In this document: positions 1 to 7,975 of the stretch, in pieces
Position numbering within the stretch: the stretch's first letter is position 1
How the letters are laid out: the number at the start of each line of letters is the position of its first letter
Origin: Streptomyces sp. NBC_01288
GTDB taxonomy: Bacteria > Actinomycetota > Actinomycetes > Streptomycetales > Streptomycetaceae
DNA: 64,000 nt
Reading direction: 5' to 3'
NCBI RefSeq assembly: GCF_035982055.1
Contig: NZ_CP108427.1
Span: forward strand, 4,835,001-4,899,000
Made by a program: the position numbers and the translations under genes
The notes under the pieces: generated by a model
What the model saw: only the letters and a program-made list of their open reading frames with translations
The model's database searches: none
What the model was told of the DNA's origin: nothing

Positions 1-309
1 TAGCGCCAACTCGTCGGGGTCGAAGCCTTCGGGGCTGTCCCTGTCAGGGGTGTCCCCGCCGAAGTTCCCGAAGTTCTCAGGGGTGTCCCCGGGGTTCTCG
101 GGGTTGTCCCCTCCGGGGTGTTGCCCGTCGAGGCTCGGCCCGGTGGGGCTCTGTTCGTCGGGGCCGTGGTTCACAGTTCCGTTCCCAGCATGTGTTTCGT
201 TCGGCGGTTCCTTGCGCGCCCAGGTCGGGCCGCGCCGGATGTCCGGCTCGCGCCGCTCACGCGAACCGTTTCCCTCGGCCGTGCCGTTTCCGTCGGCCTT
301 GTCGCTCAT
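1..309 (-). CDS. Hypothetical protein downstream of sigma factor (partial)
   Basis: The reading frame is open from an ATG at 309 to the window edge, so only the first 103 residues are visible. The ATG overlaps the TGA of the sigma-factor gene (ATGA), so the two are very likely translated as one unit. The visible part is rich in Asn, Gly, Asp, Glu and Pro, has no hydrophobic segment and looks disordered; it ends in an acidic stretch (DPDELAL). I recognise no domain. Genes coupled to sigma factors are often anti-sigma or membrane partners, but that is inference here because the informative C-terminal part lies outside the window. Confidence 0.7.
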   Translation of the reverse strand, partial: MSDKADGNGTAEGNGSRERREPDIRRGPTWARKEPPNETHAGNGTVNHGPDEQSPTGPSLDGQHPGGDNPENPGDTPENFGNFGGDTPDRDSPEGFDPDELAL

Positions 310-881
310 GCCGTGGCCTCCATGGCGATCCGGAGGGCGGCGATCCCGCGCGAGCCGTAGGCCTTCACCGAGCCCAGCGATATGCCGAGCGACTCGGCGA
401 CCTGCGCCTCGGTCATGTCCGCGAAGTAGCGCAGCACCAGGACCTCGCGCTGGCGGCGCTGGAGTCCCTTCATGGCCTTGATGAGAGAGTCGCGCTCCAG
501 CAGGTCGTAGGCGCCCTCTTCCGCGCTGGCCATGTCCGGCATCGGCTTCGAGAGGAGCTTGAGGCCGAGGATGCGCCGGCGCAGGGCCGAGCGGGAGAGG
601 TTGACGACCGTCTGGCGCAGATAGGCCAGGGTCTTCTCGGGGTCACGGACACGTTTGCGCGCCGAGTGGACCCGGATGAACGCCTCCTGGACGACGTCCT
701 CGCAGGAGGCGGTGTCGTCGAGGAGGAGTGCGGCCAGGCCGAGCAGCGAGCGGTAGTGCGCCCGGTAGGTCTCGGTGAGATGGTCGACCGTCGTTCCGGC
801 CGCGACGGCGTCGTCGACACCGTCGCGCTGGTTCGGGATGCGGGCGGGCCGCGCTGCGGGCATCGGCGCGATCACCGGCAT
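306..881 (-). CDS. SigE-family ECF-type RNA polymerase sigma factor
   Basis: A 191-residue group IV sigma factor that would direct core RNA polymerase to a small promoter set. Region 2 is visible in the stretch with YRAHYRSLLGLAALLLDD and DVVQEAFIRVH; region 4 follows with LQRRQREVLVLRYFADM and an HTH containing SLGISLGSVKAYGSRGI. The frame is open further upstream to 1010, but that part encodes a copy of a dispersed repeat (942-974), so I favour the ATG at 881 or 863; neither has a strong ribosome site. The stop overlaps the start of the next gene. No anti-sigma gene is recognisable upstream. Family assignment is firm, the start is not. Confidence 0.85.
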   Translation of the reverse strand: MPVIAPMPAARPARIPNQRDGVDDAVAAGTTVDHLTETYRAHYRSLLGLAALLLDDTASCEDVVQEAFIRVHSARKRVRDPEKTLAYLRQTVVNLSRSALRRRILGLKLLSKPMPDMASAEEGAYDLLERDSLIKAMKGLQRRQREVLVLRYFADMTEAQVAESLGISLGSVKAYGSRGIAALRIAMEATA

Positions 882-941
882 GCCGCCGGGCGCACGGGAT
901 CCACGCGGAGGCCGGAGGGCCGTTCCGCGTGCCGGTGGGGG

Positions 942-974
942 TCCCCCCGCTCGAGCGGAGCCGAGAGTGGGGGA
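942..974. repeat. Dispersed GC-rich repeat with CCGCTCGAGCGG palindrome
   Basis: TCCCCC at 942-947 and GGGGGA at 969-974 flank a perfect 12-bp palindrome CCGCTCGAGCGG (947-958) and CGGAGCCGAGAGTG. From memory, this motif is a common intergenic repeat in Streptomyces chromosomes. It lies in the upstream extension of the sigma-factor frame and argues that this extension is not coding. Confidence 0.6.
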
Positions 975-1010
975 GAAGTCGAGTACCTGAGCCACGCCAG
1001 TTGGACACAC

Positions 1011-1441
1011 TTCCCCCCTTGGGGGTTGTACGCGTCGGCCGTCACATTTACGTCAGACGAAACAGACAGTCCACACACCTGTCTGCCGTCACCGCCCACC
1101 TGCCCGGCGTCATCACCCACCCGTCTGGTGTCAGGCAGCACAACCGGCAGTGCGTCGAACACCCTCATGCCTACCCGCTCTTCCCCTGTGTCACGAAATG
1201 TCCGGGACGTCCCCACGTCCCGGACCGCATCACCACGCGCCCACCTGAAGGGCGTTCGCAAAGACGCTCCCCGCTCGCCGCGCGGTTGCGGGAAGCGGGG
1301 AGTGAAATCTTCGGATGCGGAGGTGGCTGGATTCAAGGGTTCCCAACCATTAATCCGGCCACATCGCGCACACTGATCCTACAAACCCGGGCGGCACTGG
1401 CCAGCGGATTTACGGCGGGGCAGGGGGAGTTGGGCCCGCGC
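1011..1441. other. Intergenic region between sigma factor and asd
   Basis: About 430 bases without a convincing gene; both neighbours are on the minus strand. It should hold the sigma-factor promoter and the end of the ask-asd transcript. The one clear structure is the hairpin at 1267-1302. Open frames here have no ribosome site and no recognisable product. Confidence 0.5.
1267..1302 (-). terminator. Candidate terminator of the ask-asd transcript
   Basis: A perfect 9-bp stem, CTCCCCGCT (1267-1275) with AGCGGGGAG (1294-1302), encloses a GC-rich loop and lies about 140 bases beyond the asd stop. On the minus strand it is followed by GTCTTTG, a weak T-run. Long GC stems without a good T-run are usual in Streptomyces terminators. 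Confidence 0.5.
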
Positions 1442-2509
1442 TCAGGCCAGTTCGCGCGCCACCAGCTCGGCGATCTGGGCGGTATTGAGGGCCGCTCCCT
1501 TGCGCAAATTGTCCCCGCAGACGAAGAGTTCGAGCGCGGTCGGGTCGTCCAGCGCCCGCCGCAGCCGCCCCACCCAGGTCGGGTCGGTGCCCACCACGTC
1601 GGCGGGCGTGGGGAACTCCCCGGCGGCCGGATTGTCGAAGAGGACGACACCAGGCGCCGTAGCGAGAATCTCGCGCGCCCCGTCCACAGTGACCTCGCCC
1701 TGGAACCGGGCGTGCACGGTGAGGGAGTGCGTGGTGACCACCGGGACGCGCACGCAGGTCACCGCGACCGGCAGCTTGGGCAGCCCGAGGATCTTGCGGG
1801 ACTCGTCCCGCACCTTCATCTCCTCCGAGGACCAGCCGTCCTCACGCAAGGAACCGGCCCACGGTACGACGTTCAGCGCGACCGGCTCCGGGAACGGCCC
1901 GGTGTTGTCGCCCACGGCCCGCCGTACGTCACCGGGCTTGGTGCCCAGGTCCGTACCGGCCACGAGGGACAGCTGCTGGCGCAGGGTCTCCACCCCGGCC
2001 CGCCCGGCCCCGCTCACCGCCTGGTACGACGACACCACCAGCTCGCGCAGCCCGAACTCGGCGTGCAGCGCGCCCACGGCGACGATCATCGACAGGGTCG
2101 TGCAGTTCGGGTTGGCGATGATCCCGCGCGGGCGGTGCCGCACCTTGTGCGGGTTGACCTCGGGGACCACCAGGGGCACCTCCGGGTCCATCCGGAAGGC
2201 GCCCGAGTTGTCGACGACGACCACGCCCTTGGCGGCGGCGATCGGCGCCCACTGGGCGGAGACCTCGTCGGGGACGTCGAACATGGCGACGTCGACCCCG
2301 TCGAAGGCCTCCTCCGTCAGGGCCACCACCTCGACCTGCTCCCCGCGCACGGCCAGCTTGCGGCCGGCCGAGCGCGGGGAGGCGATCAGGCGGATCTCGC
2401 CCCAGATGTCCGCATGCTGGGACAGGATCTGGAGCATGACCGTGCCGACGGCCCCGGTCGCGCCGACCACGGCGAGCGTCGGACGCACGGTCGCTCCGGT
2501 GGTGGCCAT
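1442..2509 (-). CDS. asd: Aspartate-semialdehyde dehydrogenase
   Basis: Reduces aspartyl phosphate to aspartate semialdehyde with NADPH, the branch point to lysine/diaminopimelate, threonine and methionine; cytoplasmic. At 355 residues it has normal length. The N-terminal NADPH-binding loop GATGAVG is at about residues 16-22 and the catalytic cysteine is C136 in ANPNCTT. The gene follows ask with a TGATG overlap at 2507-2511, so the kinase and dehydrogenase that use successive intermediates are translationally coupled. A hairpin at 1267-1302 may end the transcript. Identification is firm. Confidence 0.97.
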   Translation of the reverse strand: MATTGATVRPTLAVVGATGAVGTVMLQILSQHADIWGEIRLIASPRSAGRKLAVRGEQVEVVALTEEAFDGVDVAMFDVPDEVSAQWAPIAAAKGVVVVDNSGAFRMDPEVPLVVPEVNPHKVRHRPRGIIANPNCTTLSMIVAVGALHAEFGLRELVVSSYQAVSGAGRAGVETLRQQLSLVAGTDLGTKPGDVRRAVGDNTGPFPEPVALNVVPWAGSLREDGWSSEEMKVRDESRKILGLPKLPVAVTCVRVPVVTTHSLTVHARFQGEVTVDGAREILATAPGVVLFDNPAAGEFPTPADVVGTDPTWVGRLRRALDDPTALELFVCGDNLRKGAALNTAQIAELVARELA

Positions 2510-3780
2510 CAGCGGCCGGTGCCTCCGTAGACGACGGCTTCGTCGCTGTCGGAGTCGAGGCCGAACGCCGTGTGCACGGCGCGGACGGCCTCGTTGACGT
2601 CGTCGGCGCGGGTGACGACCGAGATGCGGATCTCGGAGGTCGAGATCAGCTCGATGTTGACGCCCGCGTCGGACAGGGCGGTGAAGAAGTCGGCGGTGAC
2701 GCCCGGGTTCGTCTTCATCCCGGCGCCCACCAGCGAGATCTTCCCGATCTGGTCGTCGTAGCGCAGCGACTCGAAGCCGATGCCGCCCTTGTTCTTCTCC
2801 AGGGCGTCGATGGCCTTGCGGCCCTCCGCCTTGGGGAGGGTGAAGGAGATGTCCGTGAGGCCCGTCGAGGCGGCCGACACGTTCTGCACGATCATGTCGA
2901 TGTTGACCTGCGCGTCGGAGATCGTCCGGAAGATCACCGCGGCCTCGCCCGGCTTGTCGGGCACGCCGACGACCGTGATCTTGGCCTCGGAGGTGTCGTG
3001 CGCGACACCGGAGATGATGGCCTGCTCCACCTTCTGGTCCCCAATCGGTTCACTGCTGACCCAGGTGCCCTGAAGTCCGCTGAAGCTGGACCGCACATGG
3101 ATCGGGATGTTGTATCGGCGGGCGTACTCCACACAGCGGTGGAGCAGCACCTTGGAGCCGGAGGCGGCGAGCTCCAGCATGTCCTCGAAGACGATCCAGT
3201 CGATCTTCCGCGCCTTCGGCACCACGCGCGGGTCGGCGGTGAACACACCGTCGACGTCCGTGTAGATCTCGCACACCTCGGCGTCCAGCGCGGCGGCGAG
3301 GGCGACGGCGGTGGTGTCGCTGCCGCCCCGCCCCAGCGTGGTGATGTCCTTCTTGTCCTGGCTCACACCCTGGAACCCGGCGACGATGGCGATGTTGCCC
3401 TCGTCCAACGCCGTGCGGATCCGACCGGGCGTGACGTCGATGATCCGCGCTTTGTTGTGGACCGAGTCGGTGATGACGCCTGCCTGGCTACCGGTGAACG
3501 ACTGGGCTTCGTGCCCCAGGTTTTTGATCGCCATGGCCAGCAGCGCCATGGAGATCCGCTCTCCGGCGGTCAGCAGCATGTCGAACTCACGCCCGGCGGG
3601 CATCGGAGATACCTGCTCGGCGAGATCGATCAGCTCGTCCGTCGTGTCGCCCATCGCGGAAACGACGACGACCACTTGGTGGCCGTTCTTCTTCGCTTCT
3701 ACGATTCGCTTGGCGACGCGCTTGATGCCCTCGGCATCGGCTACGGAGGAGCCTCCGTACTTCTGCACGACAAGGCCCAC
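2509..3780 (-). CDS. ask: Aspartokinase
   Basis: Phosphorylates aspartate, the first and feedback-controlled step of the aspartate pathway. The start chosen is GTG at 3780, giving the standard N-terminus VGLVVQKYGGSSVAD, with GAGGAG seven bases upstream; the frame is open to 3855 but without homology. The protein is 423 residues. The catalytic KYGGSSVAD and LGRGGSDTTA motifs are in the first 210 residues, followed by two ACT domains (about 265-420, including ITVVGVPDKPGEAAV and ISLVGAGMKTNPGV). A possible internal start for the small regulatory subunit is the GTG at 3030 (KVEQAIISG), with GGGGA eight bases before it, as in related actinobacterial aspartokinases. Confidence 0.96.
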   Translation of the reverse strand: MGLVVQKYGGSSVADAEGIKRVAKRIVEAKKNGHQVVVVVSAMGDTTDELIDLAEQVSPMPAGREFDMLLTAGERISMALLAMAIKNLGHEAQSFTGSQAGVITDSVHNKARIIDVTPGRIRTALDEGNIAIVAGFQGVSQDKKDITTLGRGGSDTTAVALAAALDAEVCEIYTDVDGVFTADPRVVPKARKIDWIVFEDMLELAASGSKVLLHRCVEYARRYNIPIHVRSSFSGLQGTWVSSEPIGDQKVEQAIISGVAHDTSEAKITVVGVPDKPGEAAVIFRTISDAQVNIDMIVQNVSAASTGLTDISFTLPKAEGRKAIDALEKNKGGIGFESLRYDDQIGKISLVGAGMKTNPGVTADFFTALSDAGVNIELISTSEIRISVVTRADDVNEAVRAVHTAFGLDSDSDEAVVYGGTGR

Positions 3781-3967
3781 GTGCGCTCCTCGCTCAGTCC
3801 TGGTGTGTCGGCTCAGTTTAACGAGCACCCGAAATTCGCTTCCGCGGTATCGCATGGTGAGATTCGGAAGCTTCGGACGCCCAGGTCAGCGCATGCCCAC
3901 TTAAGGGGTGCGGGAAAAGTGCCGAGCGTCACAAGTGAGAGCTGTGAATTAAGTTTCAAGCATTAAG
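3781..3967. promoter_or_regulatory. Divergent promoter region, ask / response regulator
   Basis: 187 bases between divergent genes. Two direct copies of ATTAAG at 3948-3953 and 3962-3967, 14 bp apart, lie immediately before the regulator start, with a third TTAAGG near 3901. Spaced direct repeats of this kind are typical of OmpR-family binding sites, so autoregulation is plausible. The assignment is inference from spacing only. Confidence 0.35.
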
Positions 3968-4678
3968 GTGCGCCGTGTGCGCGTACTCCTGGTGGAAGAC
4001 GATGAGCCGGTCGCCGAGTCCCTGCGACGCGGACTGATCCGCTACGGCTTCGAGGTCGACTGGGTCACCACGGGCGCCGCCGCCCTGGCCCACTCCGCCC
4101 CCTACGACGTCGTCCTGCTCGATCTCGGCCTGCCCGACACCGACGGCCTCGACGTGTGCAAGGCGCTGCGCGCCCGCGGCGACGTCCCGATCATCGTGAT
4201 CAGCGCGCGCAGCGACGAGACGGACCGGGTGGTCGGCCTGGAGCTGGGCGCGGACGACTACGTCTCGAAACCGTTCGGGGTCCGCGAGGTCATCGCCCGC
4301 ATAAGGGCGGTGATGCGCCGCGCCCAGCCCCGGGCGGCTCTGGAGGCCTCCGGCCCCGACTCCTACGGCACCCGCCTCACCATCGACCGCAAGGCGGCCC
4401 GCGTCCGCCTCGACGGCGAGGAGATCCCGCTCGCCCCCAAGGAGTACGACCTGCTGTCGTTCCTCACCGAGGAGCCCGGCGCGCTGATGTCACGCGAACA
4501 GATCATGGAAGCGGTCTGGGACGCGAACTGGTTCGGCCCGACGAAGACGCTCGACGTCCATGTGGCGGCGCTACGGCGGAAGTTGGCGGGCGCGATCACG
4601 ATCGAGGCGGTACGGGGGGTCGGCTTCCGCCTGGAGATCACGGAGGCTACGACCGCCGAGGGAACGTCGCCGTCATGA
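3968..4678 (+). CDS. OmpR/PhoB-family response regulator
   Basis: A 236-residue transcription regulator with an N-terminal receiver domain (phospho-acceptor D52 in VVLLDLGLPD, conserved acidic pair near residues 10-12, lysine in DDYVSKPFG) and a C-terminal winged helix (KEYDLLSFLTEEPG ... DVHVAALRRKL). The frame starts at GTG 3968; the GTG at 3977 is an equally good start, since AAGG lies about seven bases before it. The stop overlaps the sensor-kinase start (ATGA), so both are co-translated. The regulon cannot be read from the sequence. Confidence 0.93.
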   Translation: MRRVRVLLVEDDEPVAESLRRGLIRYGFEVDWVTTGAAALAHSAPYDVVLLDLGLPDTDGLDVCKALRARGDVPIIVISARSDETDRVVGLELGADDYVSKPFGVREVIARIRAVMRRAQPRAALEASGPDSYGTRLTIDRKAARVRLDGEEIPLAPKEYDLLSFLTEEPGALMSREQIMEAVWDANWFGPTKTLDVHVAALRRKLAGAITIEAVRGVGFRLEITEATTAEGTSPS

Positions 4679-5964
4679 TCCGGCAGCTCATCGTCAGCTA
4701 CGTCCTGCTCGTGGCCGTGGCGCTGACGGCCTTCACCGTGCCCGTCGCCTTCACGCTGACCGCCCAACTCCGCGGTGACACCGAGCAGTCGGTGGAACGC
4801 GAGGCGAAGACCATGGCCCTCCTGCTGAGCGGCGACGCCGCCTCACGCGCCGCCCTTGACCGCATGGTCGTGGCGTACGCGCAGGAGACCCCCGGTACGG
4901 CCGAGGTCCTGCCCGCCTCCCGGGCGAAGACCGCGACGCACTGGGGCGACGGGGAGTTGGAGGTGACGGCACCGGCGCGGCGCGACGGTCGCACGGTCGG
5001 CGCCGTACGCATCACGTACCCGACCTCCGACCTGACCCGGCGCCTGGTGCAGATCTGGGGTTTCCGCGCGATCCTCGCGGTAGGGGTCCTGGCGGTGGCA
5101 GCCGGCCTGGGCGCGATCGTGGCCCGCCGCCTGACTCGTCCCCTCCGCCAACTCAACGACATGGCGAGCAAGTTCAGCGACGGCGACCTGACGGCCCGCT
5201 CCCCCGTGACGGGCCCGCACGAGACGCAGACGCTGGCCAGGACGTTGAACCAGGGTGCCGAACGCCTCGACACCCTGATCGCCTCGCAGCGCATCTTCGT
5301 GGCCGACGCCTCCCACCAACTCCGCACCCCGCTAACGGCGTTGAGACTCTCGCTGGACAACATCGCGGACGGCGTGGACGACGAGTTCGTACGGGAGGAC
5401 GTGGAACAGGCGACGGCGGAGGTGGTCCGGATGAGCCGCCTGGTCAACGGCCTGCTGGTACTGGCGCGGGCCGAGGCGAAGGTAACAGCGGCGGAACCTC
5501 TCCCGCTTCGGGAGATCGTCGCCGAACGCCTCTCGGTGTGGAGACCGGCCGCCGACGAGCGCGGAGTCCACATCGCGCTCGGCGGAAGTGTCGTCGACGG
5601 CCGTCCGTTGGTGCTGGCCAGCCCCGGTCATCTCGAACAGGTCCTGGACAACGTGCTGTCGAACGCCCTGGAGGTGTCGCCGGACGGCGCGACGATCACC
5701 GTACGGTCGGAACTCCGGGGCGACGAGGTCGAGTTGACGGTGACGGACGAGGGCCCCGGCATGTCCGACGCGGACAAGTCCCGTGCCTTCGACCGCTTCT
5801 GGCGCGGCCAGGGCCTCACCGGGCGCTCCGGTTCGGGCCTGGGCCTGTCCGTCGTACGGCAGTTGGTGACGGACGACGGCGGAACGGTGACCCTACGGGA
5901 CGCACCGGGGAACGGACTGTCGGTGGTCATCACCCTTCGGGCATCACCGAGGAGTGGTGGTTGA
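4675..5964 (+). CDS. Two-component sensor histidine kinase
   Basis: A membrane sensor of 429 residues that should phosphorylate the regulator encoded just upstream (ATGA overlap). Transmembrane segments lie at about residues 5-30 and 128-150, with a ~95-residue extracellular sensor between them, then HAMP (about 151-203), the H-box histidine H214 in ASHQLRTPLTALR, an N-box with DNVLSNALEVS, and the ATP-lid glycines DEGPGM and GSGLGLSVV. The 3' end overlaps the convergent gene by 35 bases. The sensor domain is not recognisable, so the stimulus is unknown. Confidence 0.93.
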   Translation: MIRQLIVSYVLLVAVALTAFTVPVAFTLTAQLRGDTEQSVEREAKTMALLLSGDAASRAALDRMVVAYAQETPGTAEVLPASRAKTATHWGDGELEVTAPARRDGRTVGAVRITYPTSDLTRRLVQIWGFRAILAVGVLAVAAGLGAIVARRLTRPLRQLNDMASKFSDGDLTARSPVTGPHETQTLARTLNQGAERLDTLIASQRIFVADASHQLRTPLTALRLSLDNIADGVDDEFVREDVEQATAEVVRMSRLVNGLLVLARAEAKVTAAEPLPLREIVAERLSVWRPAADERGVHIALGGSVVDGRPLVLASPGHLEQVLDNVLSNALEVSPDGATITVRSELRGDEVELTVTDEGPGMSDADKSRAFDRFWRGQGLTGRSGSGLGLSVVRQLVTDDGGTVTLRDAPGNGLSVVITLRASPRSGG

Positions 5965-6430
5965 CGATCAGCCACTTGCCGCCGCGCTTCTCGTACTCGT
6001 AGGTGTAACGGGCCTCGACGACCCGCTTGGCGCCGGTGTCCGGGTCGGTGAGCGTGAACTCGTAAATGCCGGTGTCCATCGCGGAGTTGCTGTCCAGCAC
6101 GTTGACAATCGTCTCGACCTTCTTGCCGACCGGCTTGTTCGGCAGGAAGTGGTCGAAGTAGTCGATGATCTCGGCGCGGTCGGTGCGGATCTTGTTGGAG
6201 ACGGTGGGCAGGAGCACGGCGTCCGGCGCGTACCGGTTCGCGACCTTCGCCGGGTCACCGGTCTGCAACGCGGCGTTCCAGCCGTCGAAGAGGGCGGCTA
6301 TCTGCTTCTTGCTGGGCTTGGCGTCGCGCTGGGGCCCGGCGGTCGCGGCGACGGTGCCGAGGGTACCGAGGGCGAGGGCGGTGGTGGCGGTGACGACGGC
6401 TGCACGCTTGCTGATGGATCTGCGGGTCAT
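5930..6430 (-). CDS. Secreted SnoaL/DUF4440-like (SgcJ/EcaC family) protein
   Basis: 166 residues. A signal peptide is evident: RR near the N-terminus, a hydrophobic run ALALGTLGTVAATAG, then a polar mature part. The mature domain (about residues 40-165) has the cone-shaped NTF2/SnoaL pattern: helix AALFDGWNAALQTGDPAKVA, then YAPDAVLLPT, IIDYFDHFL and a C-terminal strand GGKWLIVNHHSSVMP. Families with this fold include ketosteroid-isomerase-like enzymes and the CaMKII association domain. The catalytic role is unknown. It overlaps the kinase gene tail to tail by 35 bases. Confidence 0.85.
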   Translation of the reverse strand: MTRRSISKRAAVVTATTALALGTLGTVAATAGPQRDAKPSKKQIAALFDGWNAALQTGDPAKVANRYAPDAVLLPTVSNKIRTDRAEIIDYFDHFLPNKPVGKKVETIVNVLDSNSAMDTGIYEFTLTDPDTGAKRVVEARYTYEYEKRGGKWLIVNHHSSVMPEG

Positions 6431-6584
6431 CTCAACTCCAGTGGTACTGGTGCTCTTTGGGATGACTCCAGACTCTCTTTCCGCTGGTTAGGGCCCGTGC
6501 AGCGGACGTACAGGGGGCGGCCAGGGCTCGACCAACTAACGGGGTGTAGCGGCCCGTACCCCCTCCCCTGAATGATGTTGCTCC

Positions 6585-7304
6585 ATGACCACCGACATAC
6601 TCCTGGGCGGAATCGTCCTCCTCGGCGCTTCCGTCCAGTGGCTCACGGGCATGGGCTTCGCCCTGGTCGCCGTACCGGCCCTCATCCTGCTCCTCGGCCC
6701 GTCCCAGGGAGTCGTCCTCGCCAACTGCGCCGCCGGTGCGATCAGTGTCGTAGGTCTGGCGGGCGGCTGGCGCAAGGTCCGGGCCCGCGCGATGGTGCCG
6801 CTGTGCGCGGCGGCGGTCTGCACGGTACCGGCGGGCGCGTGGATGACCCGCCAACTGCCGCCGCCGGTCCTGTTGTTGGTGATGGGAGGCTTGGTGACGG
6901 CAGCCGTCCTGCTGGTGATGCGCGGTGCCCGGGTCCCGGCCCTGCGGGGCACCAAGGGCGCGGTGGCGGCGGGTGCGGCGGGCGGTTTCATGAACGCGGC
7001 GGCGGGGGTGGGCGGGCCGCCGATCTCCCTGTACGCGGTCAACGCGGGGTGGACGGTACGGGAGTTCGTGCCGAACGCGCAGTTCTACGGCGTCGTCGTC
7101 AACGCGTTCTCGGTGGCGGCGAACGGGGTGCCGTCGTTGAGTGGGGCGCGGTGGGTCGCGGTCGTCGCCGCGATGGTGGTGGGCGGGGTGATCGGGCGGG
7201 GGCTCGCGGGGCGGATACCCGAACCGCGGGCGCGGGTGCTGGTGTTGTCGTTGGCGTTGGCGGGTGGGGTCACGGCGGTGGGGAAGGGGGTGTGGGGGTT
7301 GTGA
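6585..7304 (+). CDS. Sulfite exporter TauE/SafE family membrane protein
   Basis: 239 residues with about seven or eight hydrophobic segments and the family's two-fold repeat: an N-terminal GFALVAVPALILLLGP, and in the second half AAGAAGGFMNAAAGVGGPPISLYAVN, where the GG/GP-rich loop is the family hallmark. Members export sulfite, sulfoacetate or other small organosulfur anions; the substrate here is not indicated. The gene is monocistronic and abuts the convergent Uma2 gene with no spare base at 7304/7305. Confidence 0.88.
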   Translation: MTTDILLGGIVLLGASVQWLTGMGFALVAVPALILLLGPSQGVVLANCAAGAISVVGLAGGWRKVRARAMVPLCAAAVCTVPAGAWMTRQLPPPVLLLVMGGLVTAAVLLVMRGARVPALRGTKGAVAAGAAGGFMNAAAGVGGPPISLYAVNAGWTVREFVPNAQFYGVVVNAFSVAANGVPSLSGARWVAVVAAMVVGGVIGRGLAGRIPEPRARVLVLSLALAGGVTAVGKGVWGL

Positions 7305-7883
7305 TCAGTCGACGAACTCCTTGAGGGGGTCGGTGTCCAGGGTGATGTTCACGGGGTCGGGGATCTCAACGGGGGCGCCGAACGGCGCGTTCACCTGTTG
7401 CCGGTAGCGGCCGTCCTCGGGATGAGTGAACACGGTGACTGTGCGGTCGTCGCGGTCGATGAGGAGGTAGACGGGAATACCTGCTGCCGCGTACCCGTCG
7501 GGCTTCTCGACTCGGTCGCGCTGATTCGTGTCGGAATCGTGCGACGTGACCTCCACGACCATCAGGGCTTGGTCCGTTTCCGACCACTCACCATGGCCTT
7601 TGAGGCTGCCCTCCGGCACGAGCACACCGTCAGCCCGGGCACGTCCCTTGCGGTATCGCTCCGTTTTCAAGCCGCGCTCTCCATGCAGCCACAGCTCGGG
7701 ACGTTGCTGCATGCACAACCTCTGAAGCCACGCGATGATCTCGCTGTGGTCGCCATCCGGCACCGGCTTGACCTGGACCTTCCCATTGATGAACTCCAGC
7801 CACACGGTCTCGGGGGCATGGCGTTCCAACTGCTCGAACTCCTCGACGGACATCTGGGGCTGCTGCTCGGTCCTGGGGGTCAT
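7305..7883 (-). CDS. Uma2 family endonuclease-like protein
   Basis: A 192-residue member of the Uma2 (DUF820) family, related to PD-(D/E)XK nucleases and abundant in Streptomyces and cyanobacteria. The motif parts visible are the conserved E in WLEFINGKVQV, the acidic region RARADGVLVPEGS, and the core VVEVTSHDSDTNQRDRVEKPDGYAAAG followed by IPVYLLIDR. The start is ATG 7883, because GAGGAGG is seven bases upstream; the open frame continues to 7979 without support. The cellular function of Uma2 proteins is not established. A second, divergent family member lies at 35124-35732. Confidence 0.9.
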   Translation of the reverse strand: MTPRTEQQPQMSVEEFEQLERHAPETVWLEFINGKVQVKPVPDGDHSEIIAWLQRLCMQQRPELWLHGERGLKTERYRKGRARADGVLVPEGSLKGHGEWSETDQALMVVEVTSHDSDTNQRDRVEKPDGYAAAGIPVYLLIDRDDRTVTVFTHPEDGRYRQQVNAPFGAPVEIPDPVNITLDTDPLKEFVD

Positions 7884-7975
7884 GGCGTCGCCTCCTCGAC
7901 TCCATAGTGCCCCGACCGGCACGTCCTGCACGCTCATAGGCCTCCGCCCTCTCCTCCGTGCCGCTATCTCGACCG

